DNA from: Anaerolineae bacterium | GTDB lineage: Bacteria > Chloroflexota > Anaerolineae > Aggregatilineales > J027 | DNA: 64,000 nucleotides | Reading direction: 5' to 3' | Assembly (NCBI GenBank): GCA_008933735.1 | Contig: WBUL01000011.1 | Coordinates: forward strand, 93,929 to 157,928 | Shown here: positions 33,248 to 42,462 of the stretch, in pieces | Layout of the letters: the number at the start of each line of letters is the position of its first letter | Numbering within the stretch: the stretch's first letter is position 1 | Made by a program: the position numbers and the translations under genes | The notes under the pieces: model-generated | What the model was told of the DNA's origin: nothing | Databases searched by the model: none | Seen by the model: the letters and a program-made list of their open reading frames with translations, nothing else

Positions 33248-35509
33248 TTATTTCATCTTAAATGCCAGTGCAGTCCCATTTTTGCGCGGGGCATCCACAA
33301 TAACCGCCTGCCCTTTTTTGGGGTTTTCCTTCAGGATGTAGTCCGCAAGGGGTTCCCGGACGTAACGCTGAATAATCCGGCGCAGAGGTCGCGCTCCAAA
33401 CTGCGGCTCCGTATTCTGTTCGACCATCCATTCATGGGCCTTGTCGGTGAACTGCAACTCAATCCCATTATTGGCCGCAAGCTTGGATTCTTTTGCCAGC
33501 AGAAGCCCAAGAATCTGGCGCAAATCATCGTCACTGAGGGGGTGGAAGATGATGACATCATCCAGACGATTAATGAATTCCGGGCGAAGATGACTTTTGA
33601 CTTCTTCCATCACATGGGCTTCGGTTTGTTCGTCAATAAACCGCTCATTCAGATATTCCGCGCCAAGATTGCTGGTCATGATGACCACTGCTTCACTGAA
33701 ATTGGCTACATTGCCCTGGCTGTCAGTCAGACGACCTTCTTCCATCACCTGAAGGAGAACATCCAGAACACGCTGGTGGGCTTTTTCGATTTCATCAAAC
33801 AGCACCACAATATAGGGCTGTTCACGCACCCGGTCGGTCAACTGTCCGCCGCCTTCATATCCGACATAACCAGGAGGTGCACCAATCAAGCGCGATACGG
33901 TGTTTTCATCCATGTATTCGGACATATCCAGTTGCAGCATGGCGTCTTCGTCATCAAACAAAAATTCCGCCAGCGCTTTGGCAAGTTCGGTTTTGCCGAC
34001 GCCGCTTGGCCCCAGGAACAGGAATGACCCGATAGGTCGCTTGGGATCGCGCAAACCCACACGGGCGATCTTAACCGCGCGGCTGACCGCCATGACCGCT
34101 TTTTCCTGCCCAATAATGCGCTTTTTGATGTGTTCGACCATGCTGGCGTACTTGGTGCGTTCATCCTGCCCCAGTTTGCTGACCGGAATACCTGTCATCT
34201 GGGCAGCGGCCAGCGTCACATCCTCAGCATCCAGGGTATCGTCACCGCCCTCGGATCTGACCTTGTACGGAATATCCTTTTGTTTGCTCATGTTCACCAG
34301 TGCCGCCGCCCGGTGCAGCAAATGTTCAGCGCTGCGCGGCAAAGGGGATTCCCCAATGTACCGCTTGGCAAGAGTCGCCGCTGCCTTCAGCGCTTCCTCT
34401 TTAACCTCAATCCCGTAATCTGCTGCGAGATGGGGCCGAATGACACTCAGAATTTCCAGGGTTTCTTCAAGATTCGGTTCAGGGACACGTAAAATCTGGC
34501 TGTTTTCGGTGATGACATTCACTTTGGAAAGATTTTGATCCCATTCTGCCTGCGTGGTGGTGCCAATCACGACCGGATCAAGCCCGAGGAATACTTTTTG
34601 CAGATTCGCGCCCGCTTTGGGGAAAGGTGTTTTGACGGGAGCACCAAAAAATCGGTGAACATGCGGTACAAAGAGTATCCCGCCCACCGCCTGCCGGATC
34701 GCAATCTGGATCGATTCGACGCTGTTATCCAGCAGTGCTTCTTCTTTGACCTGCACCAGTTTATTTAACCCGTTAGGGCCTTTGCCTTCCGCCATCAACA
34801 GGGCAAAACTATATCCCAACGTGCGTTTGCCGACCCCATCCGGCCCCACCAGAATTACATGACGCTGGCGTGCCTGGGTCACCATATTCATCAGATCACG
34901 CAGGAGGGGTTCACGGAAATATACGGCTCGCAAGTTCCCCGCTTTCGCGTCGGCGACAAAGTCCTGGGTTGTGTTCGAGGGGCGCAGCGGTTCTTCAAAG
35001 CGCGGGCGTTTCATCGTCGCAACCTGGGTGGTATCGTGGCGCATTCCCATCAACTCGACCATCGCGCCTTTGGTAATCCCATACTGTTCCAGCAGCATCG
35101 CCGTGCCTAACTGCCGTTCCGTCATAGCCGCCAGCAGGTGGTCGCATTCGATGTAAACTTCATCCACAGACTGCGCCACGCTCAAGCCCTCATCCAGCGC
35201 GATAATCATCTGGCGGCTGAGCATGACCCCCCGCCCTTTTTCCGTGAGCAGTTCCAGATCACCGTTGGGGTCTTTGCGTGTTTCAACCGCAAGCTGTACC
35301 TGCCGTTCCAGGCGTCCTAAATCCGTACCGCGTGTCTCATTAAAATATTCAAATACCCGATAGGCCGCGTGACCTTTGCGTTTTAACATCGCCAGCAGGG
35401 CAAGTTCGGGGAAAATATTCGGCTTACGGAATTTATTCATTAATTCTACGGCGTCGCCCATGATGGCAGTTAAGTCAGCCGAAAGGAGGTTGGGGTTCAG
35501 ACTAGGCAC
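33248..35509 (-). CDS. Clp-family AAA+ ATPase with degenerate first ATPase site
   Basis: This protein of about 753 residues has a Clp-N-like region (about 1-150), D1 (about 190-430) and D2 (about 470-750). D2 is intact: Walker A GPSGVGKTELAKAL near 498, Walker B VVLFDEIEKAH near 566, ClpB/C signature IGAPPGYVGYEGGGQLTD, and FGARPLRRIIQ. D1 is degenerate: the P-loop reads GPDGVGKRTL, and the Walker B position reads ILFVPHVHRFFG, without the usual DE. The ClpB-type M-domain coiled coil is missing. It is a probable unfoldase driven by D2, with D1 structural. I choose the GTG at 35509; the in-frame ATG at 35557 lies upstream of the likely promoter. Confidence 0.88.
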   Translation of the reverse strand: MPSLNPNLLSADLTAIMGDAVELMNKFRKPNIFPELALLAMLKRKGHAAYRVFEYFNETRGTDLGRLERQVQLAVETRKDPNGDLELLTEKGRGVMLSRQMIIALDEGLSVAQSVDEVYIECDHLLAAMTERQLGTAMLLEQYGITKGAMVELMGMRHDTTQVATMKRPRFEEPLRPSNTTQDFVADAKAGNLRAVYFREPLLRDLMNMVTQARQRHVILVGPDGVGKRTLGYSFALLMAEGKGPNGLNKLVQVKEEALLDNSVESIQIAIRQAVGGILFVPHVHRFFGAPVKTPFPKAGANLQKVFLGLDPVVIGTTTQAEWDQNLSKVNVITENSQILRVPEPNLEETLEILSVIRPHLAADYGIEVKEEALKAAATLAKRYIGESPLPRSAEHLLHRAAALVNMSKQKDIPYKVRSEGGDDTLDAEDVTLAAAQMTGIPVSKLGQDERTKYASMVEHIKKRIIGQEKAVMAVSRAVKIARVGLRDPKRPIGSFLFLGPSGVGKTELAKALAEFLFDDEDAMLQLDMSEYMDENTVSRLIGAPPGYVGYEGGGQLTDRVREQPYIVVLFDEIEKAHQRVLDVLLQVMEEGRLTDSQGNVANFSEAVVIMTSNLGAEYLNERFIDEQTEAHVMEEVKSHLRPEFINRLDDVIIFHPLSDDDLRQILGLLLAKESKLAANNGIELQFTDKAHEWMVEQNTEPQFGARPLRRIIQRYVREPLADYILKENPKKGQAVIVDAPRKNGTALAFKMK

Positions 35510-35539
35510 GCGCTTTAACCTTTTTGTGTGTCCGAAGTT

Positions 35540-35548
35540 ATTGTACCA
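35540..35548 (-). promoter_or_regulatory. Clp gene promoter, extended -10
   Basis: The minus strand reads TGG-TACAAT, an extended -10 promoter about 30 bp before the GTG start at 35509. Transcription would begin near 35533, which excludes the upstream ATG at 35557 as start. Confidence 0.5.
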
Positions 35549-35625
35549 GATTCGCAAAAATGATGGGATTGTTGTATCACTGTAGATGCCTTAATAATAG
35601 ATGACAGAGCTGAAAACAATTCATC

Positions 35626-38600
35626 GTGTCCGAAGAAATTGTTGCTAATCGCTATCTATTAAAGAATCTGCTGGGCAAAGGCGGAATGGGGGCGGTCTAC
35701 GAGGCCGATGACCGTCTGACCGGACATCGAGTGGCGTTAAAACGTGTCACCATAGACACGACGCTGCTGGAGTTTAACACCCGCGCCGACCAATCCCAAT
35801 CGGCACTGGCGCTGGCACACGAATTCCGCACCCTGGCCTCACTGCGTCACCCTCACATTATCAGCGTGCTGGATTACGGTTTTGATGCGGAACACCAGCC
35901 GTTTTTTACCATGAATCTGCTGACCGGAGCACAAACGGTTGAAGAGGCTGCTAAAACCCGTGACCTCGGCGGCAAGGTTCAGCTCCTGATCCAGCTTTTG
36001 CAGGCGCTGGCCTATCTGCATCGGCGTGGCATTGTTCATCGGGATATAAAACCGAGCAATGTCCTGGTAGATAACCAGCAGGAAGTCAGGGTACTGGATT
36101 TTGGGCTGGCGGTGGAGGCCGAAAAGTCAAAAGACCGCGCCGGAACCCTGCGATATATGTCTCCGGAAGTTTTGATGGGCAGCAGTGCAACCCTTGCCTC
36201 TGACCTGTACGCGGTAGGGGTACTGGCCTACGAAATGCTGAGCGGGAAGCACCCCTTTGAATCGGAATCTATTTCTGACCTCATCAGTAAGGTGCTGCAT
36301 TCCCAGCCTGACATACGGGCTGTGCCGCAGGAGAAAACGGACGCACTTCTGCCCTTTGAACACATTCTGCTGCGGCTGCTGGCGAAAAATCCCGCAGAGC
36401 GATACGCCTCAGCCGGAGATGTGATTGCTGTCCTGTGCCAGGCAATTAATGAACCCCTGCCCGCCGAGAGCATCGAAATTCGAGAAAGTTTTTTGCAGGC
36501 AGCACAATTCGTTGGAAGGGAACAGGAGCTCAAGACCCTCCAGGCAGCGTTGGAAAAAGCCGTCGCTGGGCAGGGAAGTGGCTACCTGGTGGGGGGAGAA
36601 AGCGGTGTCGGCAAATCACGACTGCTGGATGAACTTAGAATCCGGGCGATGGTGAGCCGGACAATCGTCGCGCGGGGGCAGGGGGTAGAAGGTGGGGGTC
36701 TGCCCTATCATCTGTGGCGGGATGTGCTGCGCCGGCTTGTGCTTTCAGCCAGTTTAACCGACACAGAAGTGGGCATTCTGAAGGAAATTGTTCCGGATAT
36801 CGGCACCCTTCTAGGCCGTGAAGTGCCCGATCCCCCCGAACTGACCGGAAATGAAGGCCAGCGCCGACTGGCCTTAACTGTTGTAGAGGTGTTCCGGCGG
36901 CAAACACAACCCGTTTTTCTACTGATGGAAGACTTGCAATGGGCAGACGAAAGCCTGACCCTGCTTAAATGGCTGTTGAATGCGGTACAGGAACTTCCCC
37001 TTCTGATCGTCGGCAGCTACCGTAATGATGAGAGTCCTGAACTTCCGGCTGAACTGCCCATCATGCAGGTGATCCCCCTTGAGCGGCTGTCTGAAACGGG
37101 CATCGCGGAATTAAGCGCCTCCATGCTGGGAGAGGCGGGCAGACAGCCGAATGTCGTCAGCCTGCTGACCCATGAAACCGAAGGCAATGTCTTTTTTCTG
37201 GTGGAAGTCGTGCGTGCCCTGGCGGAAGAAGCCGGCAGTCTGAGCAGCATCGGCAAAGTGACCCTGCCACAGAGTGTCTTCGCGGGCGGCATCCAGCGTA
37301 TCATCCGCCGCCGGCTGGCGCGGGTGCCGGATTGGGGACAGGAGCTGCTCAAATTGGCGGCGGTGGCAGGGCGCCAGATTGACTTTGACCTGCTGAATCA
37401 TCTGCTAAAAACGGTGATCCTGCCGGATTTGGATTCCTGGTTGCAGGCCTGTACTGAAGCAGCCGTCCTGGAAGCACAGGGGGAAAACTGGCGTTTCAGC
37501 CATGACAAACTGCGCGAGGCGGTGCTCGACAGCCTGTCTGAGGATGAGCGTATTCACCTGAATAAGCAGGTTGCAGAAGCCATTGAGGTCGTTTATGCAG
37601 ACGATCTGAAACCCCACGCCGCGCTGCTGGTAAGGCACTGGGCCGCCGCAAAAGATACTCTTAAAGAAGGTCATTACAGCCTGATGGCAGCGGATTTAGC
37701 ATTTGAAAAAAATGCTTACCGCGAATCCCTGCGCCTGCTGCACCGGGCGATGGAGATCAAAAGTTACCAATCCAGCGACCATCCTCAAAAAGCACTGGCG
37801 GAGCTTTACAACAAAATGGGCAACGCCGCGCTGCGCCTGAGCGAATTTGACGCGGCCCGCAGATACCAAAACACGGCTTTGGAAATTTACCAGCAGATCA
37901 ATGATCCACTGGGCATCCGCAACGCCATTTCCGAAATCGGGGATATTGACCTGCGGCAGGGGAATTATGATGCAGCCCGCAAGCTCTTTGAGCAAAGCCT
38001 GGAAATCTCACGGCGGCTCAACGAACGAAAAAAAATCGCCTACGACCTGATGAATCTGGGAAATCTGGCGCAGGTGCAGGAAAACCTGACCGATTCCCTG
38101 AAAATCCGCGAGGAATGCCTGGACATTATGCGGGATGTGGGAACGCCGGTTGATATTGCCAGAGCATTGAATAACCTTGCGCTGAGTCATGACTTACTGG
38201 GCAACAAGGAACGTGCCCTCGAAATTCACCATGAAGCGCTGGCGATCCGCCGCCAGATTAACGAACCCCAGGGCATTGCTTACAGTCTGGTAAACATGGC
38301 GGCGATAGCCCAGGAACAGAAGGAATACGACAAAGCACGAGAAATGCTCGTCGAAGGACTGGTGCTGCTGCGTCAGGTGGGTGAGCAGATGGGGATCGCA
38401 TCTGTGATTAGCATCCTTGGGGATATCGCGCTGGAAACGGGAGACTTAAACACCGCGCAGCAGCACATGACCGAAAGCCTGGTTATACGCCGGGAATTAG
38501 GGGAAAAACACGGCCTCGCGTTCTCTCTGTCCAAACTGGGTGAAATTGCACTGAAATTCAGCGATTTTCCGACGGCGCTGCGGTATTTCCGTGAGTCGCT

Positions 38601-38868
38601 TGAAGTCCGGGTACAGTTGGATGTCCTGCCACAAAAGCTGGCGGGGTTGGACGGCTTCGCGCGGGCTTTCGAGGCAATGGGCAAATGGGCGGATGCGCTG
38701 GAAATTCTCATGTTTTTACAAGCACAGCCCGAACTACCAGGCATGATTCAGGAGCTTGAAACGCGCCTTACCACAGTACGCGGCCACCTTGCTCCGGAAG
38801 CGGACGCAAGCGCTGCCCCGTCGCTGGATGAGCTGATTACACAACTGCTGCGGGAAAATCCAGATTAA
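35626..38868 (+). CDS. Ser/Thr protein kinase - AAA ATPase - TPR protein
   Basis: This 1080-residue protein has an N-terminal Hanks-type kinase (about 10-270) with Gly loop GKGGMGAVYEA, Lys39, HRDIKPSNVLVD (Asp140), DFG at 158-160, and SPE at 179-181. An AAA_16-type ATPase follows (about 290-560), with FVGREQEL, Walker A GESGVGKSRLL near 324 and Walker B LLMEDLQWAD near 430. About nine TPR units fill 690-1040 (RYQNTALEIYQQINDPLGIR and similar). There is no membrane helix. It is a signalling protein that probably couples TPR-sensed partners to phosphorylation. The start is GTG without a clear ribosome-binding site. It is divergent from the Clp gene, sharing a 116-bp control region. Confidence 0.92.
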   Translation: MSEEIVANRYLLKNLLGKGGMGAVYEADDRLTGHRVALKRVTIDTTLLEFNTRADQSQSALALAHEFRTLASLRHPHIISVLDYGFDAEHQPFFTMNLLTGAQTVEEAAKTRDLGGKVQLLIQLLQALAYLHRRGIVHRDIKPSNVLVDNQQEVRVLDFGLAVEAEKSKDRAGTLRYMSPEVLMGSSATLASDLYAVGVLAYEMLSGKHPFESESISDLISKVLHSQPDIRAVPQEKTDALLPFEHILLRLLAKNPAERYASAGDVIAVLCQAINEPLPAESIEIRESFLQAAQFVGREQELKTLQAALEKAVAGQGSGYLVGGESGVGKSRLLDELRIRAMVSRTIVARGQGVEGGGLPYHLWRDVLRRLVLSASLTDTEVGILKEIVPDIGTLLGREVPDPPELTGNEGQRRLALTVVEVFRRQTQPVFLLMEDLQWADESLTLLKWLLNAVQELPLLIVGSYRNDESPELPAELPIMQVIPLERLSETGIAELSASMLGEAGRQPNVVSLLTHETEGNVFFLVEVVRALAEEAGSLSSIGKVTLPQSVFAGGIQRIIRRRLARVPDWGQELLKLAAVAGRQIDFDLLNHLLKTVILPDLDSWLQACTEAAVLEAQGENWRFSHDKLREAVLDSLSEDERIHLNKQVAEAIEVVYADDLKPHAALLVRHWAAAKDTLKEGHYSLMAADLAFEKNAYRESLRLLHRAMEIKSYQSSDHPQKALAELYNKMGNAALRLSEFDAARRYQNTALEIYQQINDPLGIRNAISEIGDIDLRQGNYDAARKLFEQSLEISRRLNERKKIAYDLMNLGNLAQVQENLTDSLKIREECLDIMRDVGTPVDIARALNNLALSHDLLGNKERALEIHHEALAIRRQINEPQGIAYSLVNMAAIAQEQKEYDKAREMLVEGLVLLRQVGEQMGIASVISILGDIALETGDLNTAQQHMTESLVIRRELGEKHGLAFSLSKLGEIALKFSDFPTALRYFRESLEVRVQLDVLPQKLAGLDGFARAFEAMGKWADALEILMFLQAQPELPGMIQELETRLTTVRGHLAPEADASAAPSLDELITQLLRENPD

Positions 38869-38883
38869 CACCCCTCCACAGGC

Positions 38884-38913
38884 AAAAAAAATGCCCCGAT
38901 TTCGCGGGGCATT
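38884..38913 (-). terminator. Rho-independent terminator of the M23 fusion gene
   Basis: AATGCCCCG and CGGGGCATT form a 9-bp stem with a 6-nt loop. On the minus strand it is followed by seven T. It lies 7 bp past the stop of the peptidase gene and may also slow transcripts from the convergent kinase gene. Confidence 0.9.
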
Positions 38914-38920
38914 GGGTACC

Positions 38921-40822
38921 CTAAAAGGGCGGTCGGTACTTCTTGATAAACTGGATCGGGTCAACATAGTGTTTTTCAACTTCGTGGCGCTTCGATCCAG
39001 GCCAGTGACCTTCCTGGGTTTGCAGAATCCCGGTCAGCGAAATGTCAAAGTGCAGATGATGCGCTCGCGTCCCGTGATTCCAGATTGTTCCCACCTTGTC
39101 CCCGCGCCGCACACGATCTCCCTTGCTCACCACAAGGTCTTTCATGTGTCCGTAACGCGAATAGGCATTGATAATCTGACCGTCTGGAGTCATGTATGGG
39201 TCATGCCGGATCACGACCAGCGTCCCAAACCCTGACGGACGGCCATCGCGGTTAAACGCCTGACCGGAATACGTGACCGTGCCATCGGCGATAGCGTAGG
39301 CAGGTGCGCCTCGGTCTTTGTCGTGTGGCAGGTTGAAGTCCGAGCCGGTATGGTAGCCCAGTTCATACAGATTGAGATAGGGATTGGCATCGTACCAGTC
39401 ACCGGGCGGCATTTTACTGGTGCGGCGCTCGGCCTCTGTCCCTACAGGCGAGTCGAACCCATCGGCAAATCCCGGCTGTACACCACCAGTACGCTCGATT
39501 CTGCGCCAGCGCACCGGGCCAAATGCGACCTGTGGGTTTGCGGTCGTGTCCCCTTTCACCAGATTATTCAGCGACACCATCCCACTGAATTGATGATTGC
39601 CGTCCAACTGGAAAATCCCCAGGCGGGCATATTCATCGGAATAGTTGATCTGGCTGAGTTCCACCACCACCGTCGAATCCTGTCCAACCACGCCATGCAC
39701 ATGATAACGGGCGCGGCGGGTGGTGGCATTAATTCCTGGAATCCAGGCCTCAATCATATATTCACCGCTTTTGGTGATACGCGGCACCCATTGGGCATAG
39801 GCCGTGCTGCGAGTCAGATCACCGTTCGTCCAGGTACAGCGGTTGCCCTCATGCACAAAGCTCACCAGCTCGCCACCCGTATTGTCATATACTCCTTCAA
39901 AATAGCCGGGTTCGCCTACATTAATAACCGCAACGCCATCATCATCCGCCGTATCAGCCAGGGAAATGGTCTGGGTCGCCGTAGCAGAAACCGGGCTTGG
40001 CTGTGTCGATACAGACGCCTGGAACGGATAGGCTGCAATAGTGTCCCACAAATGGCGTTTTTCCCAGGCGCTTTGCCACGACCAGAAATTCACTGCCGGG
40101 AAGGACATCGCCATCGCTTGATTCAGAAACATGGTGATCTGGTCAGTACGGGCTTCCCAAAAAAATTTTTCGCCTGCAACCGTCTGGTCACCGCCAAACG
40201 CCGCCCCGGAAGGCACCATGGCTTTGGTTGGGTAACGGCTGCTGTACTGCTGGTAAGTATCCTGAAGCAAACGCACCGGGTCGCCGCCATCTTTGGCGAT
40301 CCAGTACACCTGCGGAATAGACATCTGACAGAATTCCATAAAAGCATCAAATGGGAAGTCTGGATTGCTGGTGATGCTGGCACTGCTGCTGAGGGCCAGG
40401 GTGGGCTCAGGGATTCCCAACGATTTGATTTCGCTGACAAGCGTTTCCATGAAACGCCGGGCCGATGCCGCAGACCACTTCCGCCCTGGCAAATTTACAG
40501 AACTGACACAGAATCCATTCAAACCCAGTTCTGCCGCCCGTGCGGCGAACTTTTTTGCCTGGGGTTCGGGTTCCGGCTTGCCACCATAGACAAACGTCCA
40601 GCCCCAGACCAGAATTCCCGCCGATTTCAGCGCTTGAATCGCATCGCGGGTGAAGCGCTCCTTACTTCCATCAGGATCATCAAGCGGATAATTCCCGTCA
40701 CCATCTGCGATCTTAATCAGGACATGGCCTAAACCCGCCTGCATCGCACGTGCCGCAAGGATGGCAGCATCCGGTGCAGACTCTTCAACTTTCCAGATGA
40801 AGTAGCCTTTCCCTTTTAGCAT
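38921..40822 (-). CDS. TIM-barrel glycoside-hydrolase-like / golvesin-like / M23 peptidase fusion
   Basis: This 633-residue protein has three parts. Residues 1-300 look like a TIM barrel (GYFIWKVEESAPDAAILAAR; LKSAGILVWGWTFVYGG; FWSWQSAWEKRHLWD), similar to GH25/DUF1906-type barrels. Residues about 310-450 resemble a golvesin-like beta domain (YAQWVPRITKSGEYMIEAWI; STVVVELSQ). The C-terminal 140 residues are an M23 endopeptidase with HTGSDFNLP near 491 and HLHFDISL near 590. No signal peptide is evident, so export is unclear. Cell-wall or glycan processing is likely. I choose the ATG at 40822 with GGAGA 9 bp upstream; a TTG at 40852 has no such site. Confidence 0.85.
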   Translation of the reverse strand: MLKGKGYFIWKVEESAPDAAILAARAMQAGLGHVLIKIADGDGNYPLDDPDGSKERFTRDAIQALKSAGILVWGWTFVYGGKPEPEPQAKKFAARAAELGLNGFCVSSVNLPGRKWSAASARRFMETLVSEIKSLGIPEPTLALSSSASITSNPDFPFDAFMEFCQMSIPQVYWIAKDGGDPVRLLQDTYQQYSSRYPTKAMVPSGAAFGGDQTVAGEKFFWEARTDQITMFLNQAMAMSFPAVNFWSWQSAWEKRHLWDTIAAYPFQASVSTQPSPVSATATQTISLADTADDDGVAVINVGEPGYFEGVYDNTGGELVSFVHEGNRCTWTNGDLTRSTAYAQWVPRITKSGEYMIEAWIPGINATTRRARYHVHGVVGQDSTVVVELSQINYSDEYARLGIFQLDGNHQFSGMVSLNNLVKGDTTANPQVAFGPVRWRRIERTGGVQPGFADGFDSPVGTEAERRTSKMPPGDWYDANPYLNLYELGYHTGSDFNLPHDKDRGAPAYAIADGTVTYSGQAFNRDGRPSGFGTLVVIRHDPYMTPDGQIINAYSRYGHMKDLVVSKGDRVRRGDKVGTIWNHGTRAHHLHFDISLTGILQTQEGHWPGSKRHEVEKHYVDPIQFIKKYRPPF

Positions 40823-40965
40823 TATCGGATTCTCCAATGAATAATTGTTCAATTTAATTCAACCCCGAAAACAGGTTTTTTGCAAATAGAACCTCTTACA
40901 CTTTGACAAGTACAGGCAGCGGCTTGCATAATTGCCAGCGATGAGTTTTGTAATGTCAGATGACG

Positions 40966-40979
40966 ACAGGGTATCCTGT
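40966..40979. promoter_or_regulatory. Inverted repeat upstream of the ferredoxin reductase gene
   Basis: ACAGG-GTAT-CCTGT lies 56 bp before the TTG start at 41035, inside a 212-bp divergent intergenic region. It could be a regulator site. No regulator is known. Confidence 0.3.
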
Positions 40980-41034
40980 GTGGAGTGGCCTAAAAAGATT
41001 ATCATAGGAAAAGATTAGCTTAAGGAGCGAAACC

Positions 41035-42438
41035 TTGACGCAACTGGGTACAGAAACCAATCCGTTACGTGTAGCGATTATCGGGGCTGGGCCTGCTGGC
41101 TTTTATGCTGCCGAACACCTGTTAAAACAGAATGATGTCGCCGTCCAGGTCGATATGTTTGACCGCCTGCCCACCCCTTTTGGGCTGGTACGCGGGGGTG
41201 TCGCCCCCGACCATCAGAAGATTAAATCCGTCACCAAAGTGTATGATAAAACGGCCAGCGACCCGAATTTCCGCTTCTACGGCTATGTAGAGCTAGGGCG
41301 GGATGTTTCGCTGGATGATCTCAGGCGCTTTTACCACCAGATCATTTTCACCACCGGCGCACAGACAGACAAAAAACTTGGTGTCCCAGGCGAGGATTTT
41401 CCTGGCAATCATCCGGCAACCGAATTTGTGGCCTGGTATAACGGGCATCCCGACTACCGAGACCTGCAATTTGACCTGACACAGGAAAAGGCAGCCGTGA
41501 TTGGCGTAGGGAATGTGGCGGTAGATGTGGCACGAATCCTCTCCCGCACCGCGGACGAACTCGCTAAAACCGACATCGCCGACTATGCCCTGGAAGCACT
41601 GAGCCAGAGCAAGGTCAAGGAAGTTTACCTGATCGGGCGGCGAGGCCCTGCCCAGGCAGCCTTCACCACGCCGGAAATCAAGGAGCTGGGCGAAATGGAA
41701 GATGCCGACTGCATCGTTCTGCCTGAAGAAGCCGAACTTGATCCCCTGAGCAAGGCGGCCCTCGAACAAAGCACCGACCGTTCACTGCTGAAAAAGGTTG
41801 AGTTGATGCAGGAATACTCGCGGCGCGGCAGGACGAGTAAAAAGCGCGTGCTGGTGATACGTTTTCTGCTCTCGCCTGTGGAAATTCTTGGCAGCATGGA
41901 AGAAGGCGTCAAGGGTATGAAGCTGGTTAAAAATGAACTTTATTCGACTGAAGCCGGTACGCTCCTATCCCGTCCCACGGACCAGATCGAAACGCTGGAA
42001 TGTGGTCTGGTGTTCCGTTCGATTGGCTACCGAGGCGTTCCTCTGCCCGGTGTGCCCTTCCACGAAAAATGGGGAACGATTCCGAATATCAACGGACGGG
42101 TGGTGAAAAGTCAGGATTCCCAGGAGCAGGTCATTGGCCTGTACACAGCAGGGTGGATCAAGCGCGGCCCCAGCGGCGTGATTGGGACAAACAAGCCCGA
42201 CGCGGTTGAAACCGTCAATATGATGCTGGAAGATATGAAAAATGGCATCACGATTGGGCCAGAGCAGCCCGACAGGGACGCCGCCGCCGCATTTATCAAG
42301 GCAAAGCAGCCCCGATGCATTTCTTATAACGACTGGCTGACTCTGGACGAGATCGAACTCAAAAAAGGCGAAGCAATAGGCCGCCCTCGCCTGAAATTCA
42401 CAAAAATCGAGGATATGCTGACAGCGGTCAAAAAGTAA
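41035..42438 (+). CDS. Ferredoxin-NADP reductase of the FprA/adrenodoxin-reductase type
   Basis: This 467-residue flavoprotein has FAD motif VAIIGAGPAGFYAAE, the family-typical FDRLPTPFGLVRGGVAPDHQKIK, NADP motif AAVIGVGNVAVDVARIL, and TAGWIKRGPSGVIGTNKPDA near the C-terminus. It shuttles electrons between NADPH and ferredoxin. The start is TTG, supported by TAAGGAGCG 5 bp upstream and by the length of the family. The C-terminal 60 residues (from EQPDRDAAAAF) match family members. It converges on the metallophosphoesterase gene. Confidence 0.93.
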   Translation: MTQLGTETNPLRVAIIGAGPAGFYAAEHLLKQNDVAVQVDMFDRLPTPFGLVRGGVAPDHQKIKSVTKVYDKTASDPNFRFYGYVELGRDVSLDDLRRFYHQIIFTTGAQTDKKLGVPGEDFPGNHPATEFVAWYNGHPDYRDLQFDLTQEKAAVIGVGNVAVDVARILSRTADELAKTDIADYALEALSQSKVKEVYLIGRRGPAQAAFTTPEIKELGEMEDADCIVLPEEAELDPLSKAALEQSTDRSLLKKVELMQEYSRRGRTSKKRVLVIRFLLSPVEILGSMEEGVKGMKLVKNELYSTEAGTLLSRPTDQIETLECGLVFRSIGYRGVPLPGVPFHEKWGTIPNINGRVVKSQDSQEQVIGLYTAGWIKRGPSGVIGTNKPDAVETVNMMLEDMKNGITIGPEQPDRDAAAAFIKAKQPRCISYNDWLTLDEIELKKGEAIGRPRLKFTKIEDMLTAVKK

Positions 42439-42462
42439 GGGGGATTCGCGCCGCAGAAAAAT

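Noticed and set aside
33029..34027. 332-codon plus-strand frame
   Set aside because: From about 33250 on it is the antisense shadow of the Clp gene. Only its first 70 codons lie in the spacer and they show no known family.
39323..40732. 469-codon plus-strand frame
   Set aside because: Antisense to the M23 fusion gene, which has clear domains, a ribosome-binding site and a terminator.
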